Below, piece after piece: positions 1 through 4,573 of a stretch of DNA of 9,391 bases. Position numbers and translations under genes: made by a program. The stretch is from NCBI GenBank assembly GCA_028287665.1, contig JAQBPF010000266.1, positions 1 to 9,391 on the forward strand, in the 5' to 3' direction. The stretch comes from Deinococcus sp. GTDB lineage: Bacteria; Deinococcota; Deinococci; Deinococcales; Deinococcaceae. Under the pieces are notes generated by a model. That model searched no databases, had not been told where the DNA came from, and saw nothing but the letters and a program-made list of their open reading frames with translations. Position 1 is the first letter of the stretch. Each line of letters opens with the position of its first letter.

Positions 1-203
1 TTTACCGCGTACAGGCCGTAACCAAAGGCACAGAGGCATTGGGAGAAGTCAGCGTGAATACCCGCTACGGCGAGATCAGCATTCACGGCACAGGCGTTGC
101 ACCCGACGTGGTGGAGGCCAGCGCCCGTGCGTGGCTGCGCGTGATCAATCAGATCGTGGCCGGACTGGGCAAGAGCCGTCAGGTTAGCCAGACGACGGCG
201 TAA
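1..203 (+). CDS. leuA: 2-isopropylmalate synthase, C-terminal end (partial)
   Basis: This open frame enters from the left edge (first full codon at 3) and ends at TAA 201-203; about 66 residues are visible. The translation, with [21 protein letters not shown] followed by [20 protein letters not shown], matches the end of the C-terminal regulatory (LeuA dimer) domain of 2-isopropylmalate synthase. In that family the domain binds leucine and gives feedback inhibition. The enzyme condenses acetyl-CoA with 2-oxoisovalerate in the cytosol, the first committed step of leucine synthesis. The catalytic TIM barrel lies outside the window, so a paralogue such as citramalate synthase cannot be fully excluded. 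The 'GTEALGEV' and '[12 protein letters not shown]' pattern is typical of LeuA. Confidence 0.85.
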   Translation, partial: YRVQAVTKGTEALGEVSVNTRYGEISIHGTGVAPDVVEASARAWLRVINQIVAGLGKSRQVSQTTA

Positions 204-212
204 GGGATGTAA

Positions 213-257
213 GGAACGTGGAGCGCAGATCGTCTAGGCTGGCTTTTCCCACGTTCC
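213..257. repeat. Inverted repeat between leuA and the ABM gene
   Basis: GGAACGTGG at 213-221 is exactly complementary to CCACGTTCC at 249-257, separated by 27 bases. No T-tract follows, so it is not a typical intrinsic terminator. The right arm sits where the -35 region of the promoter proposed for the next gene would lie. It could therefore be an operator for a dimeric repressor or a weak hairpin at the end of the leuA mRNA. The repeat is visible; its role is inferred. Confidence 0.45.
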
Positions 258-270
258 ACGATGCACGCTC

Positions 271-276
271 TACACT
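271..276 (+). promoter_or_regulatory. Candidate leaderless -10 box of the ABM gene
   Basis: TACACT fits the TANNNT -10 pattern and is followed by five bases and then ATG 282. That spacing would start transcription at or next to the start codon. No Shine-Dalgarno sequence precedes either possible ATG (261 or 282), which supports a leaderless reading and the ATG at 282. No convincing -35 hexamer is seen. Confidence 0.45.
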
Positions 277-281
277 TCCGT

Positions 282-593
282 ATGCCCGAACCCATCCTCG
301 AAGTTGCCGTTCTCAACGTTATTCCGGGCCAGAACACCGAATTCGAAGCCGCTTTCCGGGTGGCACAGGACATCATTTCGGGCATGGACGGCTACGTGCG
401 CCACACACTGAAACGGGGTGTGGAGCGGCCCAGCGAATACGTGTTGCTGGTCTGGTGGGAGTCGCTGGAGGCGCACACGGTCGGCTTTCGCGGCAGCCCG
501 CAGTATGCAGAGTGGCGGGCGCTGCTGCACCACTTTTACGATCCGTTTCCCACCGTGCTGCATTACGGCGCGGTGGAAGGCGTACCCGCCTGA
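282..593 (+). CDS. Antibiotic biosynthesis monooxygenase (ABM) domain protein
   Basis: This is a small single-domain protein of 103 residues, beginning MPEPILEVAVLNVIPGQ and continuing with GYVRHTLKRGVERPSEYVLLVWWESLEAH. It has the order expected of the dimeric ferredoxin-like ABM fold: a first strand, an 'F..A.R.AQ..I' helix, the 'YVLLVWWES' strand, and a final 'HHFYDPFPTVLHY' segment. Family members act as cofactor-free monooxygenases on quinones or aromatic compounds, as haem-degrading enzymes, or have no known role. Nothing here fixes the substrate. An in-frame ATG at 261 would add MHALHFR, but that start has no ribosome binding site, and a TACACT box lies inside the extension. The gene is probably a single transcription unit, since a strong terminator starts 72 bases after the stop. 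Confidence 0.8.
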   Translation: MPEPILEVAVLNVIPGQNTEFEAAFRVAQDIISGMDGYVRHTLKRGVERPSEYVLLVWWESLEAHTVGFRGSPQYAEWRALLHHFYDPFPTVLHYGAVEGVPA

Positions 594-664
594 TCCGAAT
601 TTGGATTGCAAGTCCACTTCCCCTCCTTTCAACCGGAGTGAGGCGACAGACCAGAGGAAAGAAC

Positions 665-707
665 CCACGGGTTACACGTCCATATCGTGCAGCCCGTGGA
701 TTTTTTT
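665..707 (+). terminator. Rho-independent terminator after the ABM gene
   Basis: CCACGGG (665-671) pairs with CCCGTGG (693-699). CACG (675-678) pairs with CGTG (686-689) around a 7-base loop, and TTA/CAG in between gives one wobble, one pair and one mismatch. The roughly 14-bp stem is followed by A and seven T (701-707). This is a classic intrinsic terminator for plus-strand transcription and separates the ABM gene from the cluster starting at 766. The rest of 594-765 shows no gene. Confidence 0.85.
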
Positions 708-765
708 GCGGTGCAGGAAGAAACCGGAGTCAGTCTGACCGTCCAAACACCCGATTCATGACAAC

Positions 766-1137
766 ATGGCAGGCGTGAATTCTCTCTTTCTCCGAACGGT
801 CATCTTCACGGGCGTCCTGATTGGTGGCCTGAATATCGTGTTTGCAGGGGTGCAATACGGCTTTGCTGGCCTGCCCATCTGGTTTTACCTCTCGCAACTC
901 CTGATCATTCCGGCCATGTTCATTCCGCTGCGGCTCTTTGCACAGGCTGCCGTCACGCCCGAGTTTTTGCGCCGTGCCTCACTGTACGCGCTGGGCTGGG
1001 CCGTGCCCTACGCCATCTACAAATTTGCGGGCGACGCGCTGAACCCGGCGTTCAGTCCAGTGTTCTCGTTGGTCAGCTACCTGGGCACGGTCATTTTGTT
1101 CGCCGGGATTTTCGCGGCCATTCGCAAGCCCAAATAA
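766..1137 (+). CDS. Small four-helix integral membrane protein, function unknown
   Basis: This 123-residue, very hydrophobic protein starts MAGVNSLFLRTVIFTG. Four likely membrane segments lie near residues 10-28, 34-55, 72-90 and 97-117, separated by short loops. The basic patches (R57 in 'PLRLFA', 'RRAS' near 69-72, and the C-terminal RKPK) help orient it. I recognise no catalytic motif or named family. Its stop is 15 bases before the next start, so it is probably cotranscribed with the phosphoesterase and phosphatase genes. No strong Shine-Dalgarno or TANNNT box is evident before ATG 766. GTG 775 is a possible alternative start that loses only three residues. Confidence 0.75.
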   Translation: MAGVNSLFLRTVIFTGVLIGGLNIVFAGVQYGFAGLPIWFYLSQLLIIPAMFIPLRLFAQAAVTPEFLRRASLYALGWAVPYAIYKFAGDALNPAFSPVFSLVSYLGTVILFAGIFAAIRKPK

Positions 1138-1152
1138 TCAGTTGGAGGAAGG

Positions 1153-1857
1153 ATGAGACTCGCCATTCTGTCGGATGTTCACGGCAACGGCTTTGCGCTG
1201 AGGGCCGTGCTGGATGACCTGCATGCCGCCAGCCCGGACGCGCTGTACAACCTGGGCGATACAGTCTGGGGAGCGTCTGACCCGGCCACCGCCTGGGCGC
1301 TTCAAGCCGAATTTGCACCGCCCACCGTGCGCGGCAACACCGATGAGCGCCTGGCCGGAATGCGGACGGGCAAAGAAGAAATGCGCGGTTGGGTGGCCTC
1401 GCAGTTGCCCGCAAATGTGGCCGCACAACTGGGCCAGCTTCCCACTTTTGTGGACGTAGCGGGCGGTGAGGTGCGCCTGGCCCACGGCAGCCCGCGTGAC
1501 CCCTGGGAAGCCCTGATGCTGTCGGGAGAAGAGGAACGGCCCGCCACGCCCGCCGAGATGCATGAACGGCTGGGCGAGTTGAGTGCGGCCGTGTGCGTGG
1601 TGGGCCATACGCACCGCGAGATGGTGACGGTTCTGGACGCAATCACTTTGGTCAATGCTGGCCCGATCAGCCGTCAAAAAGACGGTCTTCCCCTGGCACG
1701 CTGGGTGCTCCTGACCCGGCAGAACGGCCACTGGAATATAGAATTCCGGCGCACCCCCTATGACGTGCAGGCGGCGGCAGCGTGGGCCAGAGCCAACGCC
1801 CCCACAGACATTGGCGAGGACGAGGCGGCGTGGCTGCTGGCCGGGCAGGAGCCTTGA
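1153..1857 (+). CDS. Calcineurin-like metallophosphoesterase (YfcE/MJ0936-type)
   Basis: This is a 234-residue cytosolic protein with the full set of metallophosphoesterase blocks. SDVHGN (D8, H10) and NLGDTVWG (D36) come first, then VRGNTDE (N62), LAHGSP (H111) and VGHTHREM (H152, H154). NAGPISRQKDG near 168-178 is the usual 'NPGS/NAGS' block that closes the fold. These residues bind two divalent metals and hydrolyse phosphoesters, typically phosphodiesters in this subfamily; the natural substrate is unknown. GGAGG at 1144-1148 lies four bases before ATG, giving a well-supported start. The stop overlaps the TTG start of the next gene (TTGA, 1854-1857), which implies translational coupling with the tyrosine phosphatase. 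Confidence 0.9.
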   Translation: MRLAILSDVHGNGFALRAVLDDLHAASPDALYNLGDTVWGASDPATAWALQAEFAPPTVRGNTDERLAGMRTGKEEMRGWVASQLPANVAAQLGQLPTFVDVAGGEVRLAHGSPRDPWEALMLSGEEERPATPAEMHERLGELSAAVCVVGHTHREMVTVLDAITLVNAGPISRQKDGLPLARWVLLTRQNGHWNIEFRRTPYDVQAAAAWARANAPTDIGEDEAAWLLAGQEP

Positions 1858-2234
1858 CGCCTGACGAAACTACCCGGCAACGCCCGTTGCGCGTGGTGTT
1901 CATCTGTGACCAGAACAAACTCAGGAGTCCCACTGCCGAAGCGGTGTTCCGCAGCGGCTCCGGCTGGGAAGTGGCCTCGGCGGGCACCAACCGCGACGCC
2001 GAAACGCCCGTCTCGCGTGACCTGTTGGAATGGGCCGACGTAGCCGTCTGTATGGAAAAGCGTCACCGCGACATCCTGCGCCAGAAGTTTCGGAGCGCAC
2101 TGCCCGATGACCGGATCCTCACTCTGGGCATTCCTGACGATTACGACTACATGGACGCCGATCTGGTGAAGCTGCTGCACAGGCTGGTGCCGGGGCGTCT
2201 GGCGGGCACACGGCCCAGACAGGAGCAGCCCTGA
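1854..2234 (+). CDS. Predicted low-molecular-weight protein tyrosine phosphatase (COG4551-like)
   Basis: The protein has about 126 residues if started at TTG 1854, which overlaps the upstream stop as TTGA and has AGGAG at 1847-1851. RVVFICDQNKLRSPTAEAVF contains an intact CX5R(S) P-loop: Cys nucleophile, DQNKL, then Arg-Ser. The later EWADVAVCMEKRHR and IPDDYDYMDADLVKLL blocks fit the short COG4551 branch of LMW phosphatases, with the PDDYDYMD acidic segment as the likely source of the general acid. It should remove phosphate from phosphotyrosine or a related phosphoester in the cytosol. The frame is open upstream to 1782, but that part is antisense-quality sequence inside the neighbour. TTG or GTG codons just before VVFIC are other possible starts. 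It is coupled to the metallophosphoesterase. Confidence 0.85.
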   Translation: MTPDETTRQRPLRVVFICDQNKLRSPTAEAVFRSGSGWEVASAGTNRDAETPVSRDLLEWADVAVCMEKRHRDILRQKFRSALPDDRILTLGIPDDYDYMDADLVKLLHRLVPGRLAGTRPRQEQP

Positions 2235-2392
2235 AACGGATCGGCATTCTGGGCGGCAGGAGCCAGACGAGGAGCGCGGAGACCCCGTCTTAACACATCG
2301 GGCCGCGTGCTGAACGAAGAAGTGGCGCGGCGCTTGGGTGGCCTGCATTCGGTGGACTGGCCGCCCTGCAACGCGGCGGACGTTGGGACGAA
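2231..2392 (+). pseudogene. Aspartate/glutamate racemase remnant
   Basis: Three pieces of an Asp/Glu racemase N-terminus follow each other in shifting frames. First is KRIGILGG from 2234. Next is VLNEEVARRLGGLHSV from 2307, in the next frame. Last is LAALQRGGRWDE at 2357-2392, back in the first frame. Intact family members begin like MKRIGILGGMSWES..YYR.LNE.V..RLGGLHSA and continue with ..EIEALQRAGRWDE. Visible lesions are CTG at 2231 where ATG is expected, AGG where the Met of GGMS should be, an in-frame TAA at 2291-2293, two frame changes, and loss of about ten codons between LHS and LAALQ. The rest of the gene, including the cysteine-bearing 'CTNTMH' block, is missing. The degraded start overlapped the phosphatase stop (originally probably ATGA), so it was once part of this operon. 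Confidence 0.75.
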
Positions 2393-2490
2393 GAGAACGA
2401 CGGAGCAGCAAGAGGCACGTTATCAAACGCAAGTAAAGACCTGGGCAAGCAGGCCTGGAAGGAGACCACCCGAAGCATCATGATTCGCCT

Positions 2491-2637
2491 GTGCTGCTGA
2501 CGCTGGCTGCACTGGGTTTATTCGTATGGGCCGCGCTGGATTACCTGTTGCAGGGCTACACCCCAGCCCCACCAGGCGGTATCTGGCCCACTGTGGCCCT
2601 GACTGCTGGAGCTGTAGGCGTCCTGTTTAGAAAGTAA
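2491..2637 (+). CDS. Possible two-helix membrane mini-protein (start uncertain)
   Basis: From GTG 2491 the frame gives 48 residues: a first hydrophobic segment (LLTLAALGLFVWAALDYLL), a polar-proline turn (QGYTPAPPGG) and a second hydrophobic segment (IWPTVALTAGAVGVLF) ending RK. This is a clean two-helix hairpin, better than chance sequence. The start is weak. The only purine-rich site (GGAAGGAG, 2457-2464) is too far from GTG and fits ATG 2480 better, but that ATG is in another frame and stops after six codons. A one-base indel joining MIRL to LLTLAA would restore a normal gene, so this may be a recently broken gene. The 98 bases between the racemase remnant and this frame hold no recognisable gene. 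Confidence 0.4.
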   Translation: MLLTLAALGLFVWAALDYLLQGYTPAPPGGIWPTVALTAGAVGVLFRK

Positions 2638-2664
2638 GTTGGCGGCGAAGGAAACGCCCTGTGT

Positions 2665-3171
2665 TCACTCTGATCCGGCTGCAGCTGCGGGTCGCCGTGA
2701 ACTGGGCGCTGGAGTTCTGACCCTGCTTAGCCCCTCATGAGACCGGACCTTGTAGCGGCGAAGTCTGAGTTCAGAGCCACCTTTGGTGGTGAGCGTCAGG
2801 CTGTGGGCCGCCCGCACCGCCGTCAGGGTTTGGCCCGACAACGTATTGATCAGCGCCGTTTCCTGCTGACCAACTGCAACCGAGCAGGCAATCCGAGTAC
2901 TGACCAGCACGCCAAACGTCAGTTGATTGCCCTGGAGCGTCACCGGACCGTTGATGTAGTTGCAACCCGCCTTTCCTGTGACGGCCAATGCCTGGCCAGC
3001 TCCGCTGAATTTGAGGACTGGCAGAAAACCGCGTACCGGAAGGGCTTGAGGCAATGTCCAGCCCATCACCTTCCAGTGACCCACCACATCGGGCAAGCGG
3101 GAAGGCTGAGCCGAAGCCACCGCAGAGGTTCCGGCAACAAACAGACAGGCAGCCACAGGCAGAAGCTTCAT
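2665..3171 (-). CDS. Secreted single META-domain (DUF306/HslJ-like) protein with extended C-terminus
   Basis: Started at ATG 3171 the protein has 168 residues. Residues 1-22 (MKLLPVAACLFVAGTSAVASAQ) are a signal peptide, and a META domain spans about 27-139. GKAGCN (C70) and STRIAC (C96) carry the conserved cysteine pair, and GQQETALINTLSG is the usual helix. META domains occur in exported or envelope proteins such as HslJ; no enzymatic role is known. The domain should end at about R139. Codon 140 is TAC (2752-2754), one base from TAA or TAG, and 28 low-complexity basic/Pro/Ala residues follow, which suggests stop loss. An alternative start at ATG 3249 has GGAGG seven bases upstream and would add 26 residues before the signal peptide. 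I prefer 3171 because the signal peptide is complete and its upstream box is shared with the next META gene. Confidence 0.75.
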   Translation of the reverse strand: MKLLPVAACLFVAGTSAVASAQPSRLPDVVGHWKVMGWTLPQALPVRGFLPVLKFSGAGQALAVTGKAGCNYINGPVTLQGNQLTFGVLVSTRIACSVAVGQQETALINTLSGQTLTAVRAAHSLTLTTKGGSELRLRRYKVRSHEGLSRVRTPAPSSRRPAAAAGSE

Positions 3172-3178
3172 CTGCTCT

Positions 3179-3185
3179 GTTGTAC
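3179..3185 (-). promoter_or_regulatory. GTACAAC box seven bases before the single-META gene
   Basis: On the minus strand GTACAAC is followed by exactly seven bases and then ATG 3171. The same seven-base word at the same distance precedes the triple-META gene. TACAAC differs from a TANNNT -10 box only in its last base, and the distance suits a leaderless transcript. It may instead be inherited paralogous upstream sequence. Confidence 0.4.
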
Positions 3186-3256
3186 GCAATCGCAAGGCAG
3201 CAAGTGTGAGCTTCTTTCTGGCTGTGCCGATCCGGAGGCTGGAGGCCATCAACCTT

Positions 3257-3261
3257 CCTCC
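3257..3261 (-). promoter_or_regulatory. Shine-Dalgarno-like GGAGG in front of alternative start ATG 3249
   Basis: On the minus strand GGGGGAGGAAGG ends just before TTG-ATG, with GGAGG seven bases from ATG 3249, an ideal spacing. It is the best ribosome binding site in the META region, yet it would place 26 residues before a complete signal peptide. Either the real protein has a long n-region, or the site serves a short upstream leader frame. Confidence 0.4.
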
Positions 3262-3298
3262 CCCATCAGAGCCCCCTCTCAGAGCGTTGAGCCGTTCC

Positions 3299-4441
3299 TC
3301 AGCGTCTGAACGTCAGGGTCGTTTCATCAGTCTTCAGGGTCAGCATCTGGCCCTGCACCGTCAGGGTCGGACGACCATCCAGTACGGCAAGCAGCGGCGA
3401 GGTCGCTTCATCGAGGCAGGCCATCATGGTGCTCATCAGGGGTGAGGTCAGAACCAACTGGTTGCCTTCCATCCGGTAAGACCCGCCGTAGGAGTTACAG
3501 CCGTCACTGCCTCCCACACGGCCTCCTGCCAGCATCAGAGTCACGGGTTTGGCTGTCCTGGGGGCGGGCTGACCATTGACCTGGGTCAGTGTGTAGGGCG
3601 CATCGGTTACAGGCTGTTGGGGTGACTCGGTGGCCGCGCCTGCCGTGCGCGAGAGGGTGACCGCGCCTGCTGGACTGCTCAGAATCACGGTGAACGCTTT
3701 GAACTGCGCTGAAAGTTCTCCCGAAAGCACCTTCAGGAGCGCCGTTTCCTGGGCCATCCGTGGGGGGTCACACAGCATGCGGGTCGTGGCCAGCGGGCCA
3801 AAAGTCAGTCCGGTAGGCGACGGCGTGACCCGGCCCACCGCACGGTTGCAGCCTGCTGTTCCGCTGAGGGCAAAGCCTGTTCCGTCTGGTGCAAAGTGAA
3901 AAGACGCAGGTGCGGGAAGGGGGACTGGGCGTCCACCGACCACCAGTTGTGTCACGAACCAGTTGCCTTCCAGAGTCGTCATGCTGGGCTCCTTTCCGCC
4001 GGAGGACACGCCGGGCAACGGCGCAACTGTAGCCGCCGTAAACACCAGTTGATTGGATTTGCCCGAAAACAACGTCAGCGTTTTGCCCTGCACCCGGAAG
4101 CGCGATACGCCGCGCATCAAGTTCACGAAACGTTCTTCCAGACCATCGATCCGGTCTGGACAGGCCCGCCGGGTGGTCGCCAGCCCCGTAAAGCGCACAA
4201 TATCGCCGCGTGTGGCGAAGTTGGCACGGTAGGTATTGCAGGAGGTACTGCCCGACGCCGCCGTACCGTCCAGCCGCAGAGTGGGGCGCGGCGCGGCCTG
4301 TCCGGGTGACACCGGTTTGCCGTTCTCGGTCAGTTGTGTCAGCGTCCAGTTGATGCCCAACAGGGGAAGGGTTTGTGCCGACGCAGGTGCAGCGAGGGCA
4401 AGGGTCAAACTGGTGGCGGCCAGAGCAAAGAGAGAACGCAT
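3299..4441 (-). CDS. Secreted protein with three tandem META domains
   Basis: From ATG 4441 the protein has 380 residues. Residues 1-23 are a signal peptide (MRSLFALAATSLTLALAAPASAQ). META domain 1 covers about 25-136, domain 2 about 154-266 and domain 3 about 281-380, joined by Pro/Ser/Gly-rich linkers. Each domain carries a Cys-Asn motif and a second Cys at nearly constant spacing: C68/C94, C198/C224 and C315/C342. Each also has an 'L..T/S.R..C' strand and a helix ending in a short turn, and the protein ends LTFRR. It is exported and probably periplasmic or surface-associated; the biochemical role of META domains is unknown. An in-frame ATG at 4501 would put 20 residues before the signal peptide and has no ribosome binding site. 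The gene is followed on the same strand by the single-META paralogue, 127 bases away, and preceded by VanW. Confidence 0.85.
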   Translation of the reverse strand: MRSLFALAATSLTLALAAPASAQTLPLLGINWTLTQLTENGKPVSPGQAAPRPTLRLDGTAASGSTSCNTYRANFATRGDIVRFTGLATTRRACPDRIDGLEERFVNLMRGVSRFRVQGKTLTLFSGKSNQLVFTAATVAPLPGVSSGGKEPSMTTLEGNWFVTQLVVGGRPVPLPAPASFHFAPDGTGFALSGTAGCNRAVGRVTPSPTGLTFGPLATTRMLCDPPRMAQETALLKVLSGELSAQFKAFTVILSSPAGAVTLSRTAGAATESPQQPVTDAPYTLTQVNGQPAPRTAKPVTLMLAGGRVGGSDGCNSYGGSYRMEGNQLVLTSPLMSTMMACLDEATSPLLAVLDGRPTLTVQGQMLTLKTDETTLTFRR

Positions 4442-4448
4442 ATGACCA

Positions 4449-4455
4449 GTTGTAC
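4449..4455 (-). promoter_or_regulatory. GTACAAC box seven bases before the triple-META gene
   Basis: The minus-strand word GTACAAC sits seven bases before ATG 4441, the same arrangement as before the single-META gene. No Shine-Dalgarno sequence is present. Read as a -10-like element (TACAAC), it would give a leaderless mRNA; a good -35 is not visible. Confidence 0.4.
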
Positions 4456-4502
4456 CCTTTTGGTCTGACGGAGACGTGAAGCTGAGCTGACCGGCCCACA
4501 CG

Positions 4503-4533
4503 AAGAGGACGGCTCCTGCTCTGCCGTCCCCTC
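4503..4533 (-). terminator. Hairpin after the VanW gene, possible weak terminator
   Basis: AAGAGGACGGC (4503-4513) and GCCGTCCCCTC (4523-4533) form a GC-rich stem around a 9-base loop, 41-71 bases past the VanW stop. On the minus-strand RNA the one mismatch becomes a G-U pair, so the fold favours minus-strand transcripts. Only a short U-containing run (CUUCG) follows, so termination would be inefficient, or the hairpin may mainly protect the 3' end. The rest of 4442-4573 holds only the upstream region of the triple-META gene. Confidence 0.45.
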
Positions 4534-4573
4534 TGATCTGGTCTTGCTGGGCTGATGTGCCGGATGCCTGACT

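Noticed and set aside
261..281. ATG 261 as start of the ABM gene
   Set aside because: It has no ribosome binding site, the added MHALHFR is not typical of the family, and a TACACT box five bases before ATG 282 fits a leaderless start better.
218..778. 186-codon plus-strand frame overlapping the ABM gene and its terminator
   Set aside because: It is Arg-rich without domain features, runs through the intrinsic terminator at 665-707, and is in a different frame from the clear ABM protein.
1138..1731. Minus-strand frames opposite the metallophosphoesterase
   Set aside because: They are antisense shadows with no motifs; the plus strand has all metallophosphoesterase blocks and a good ribosome binding site.
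2638..2700. Terminator between the mini-protein and the single-META gene
   Set aside because: Only a 4-bp GGCG/CGCC hairpin and a short palindromic GCAGCTGC are present, without a T-tract.
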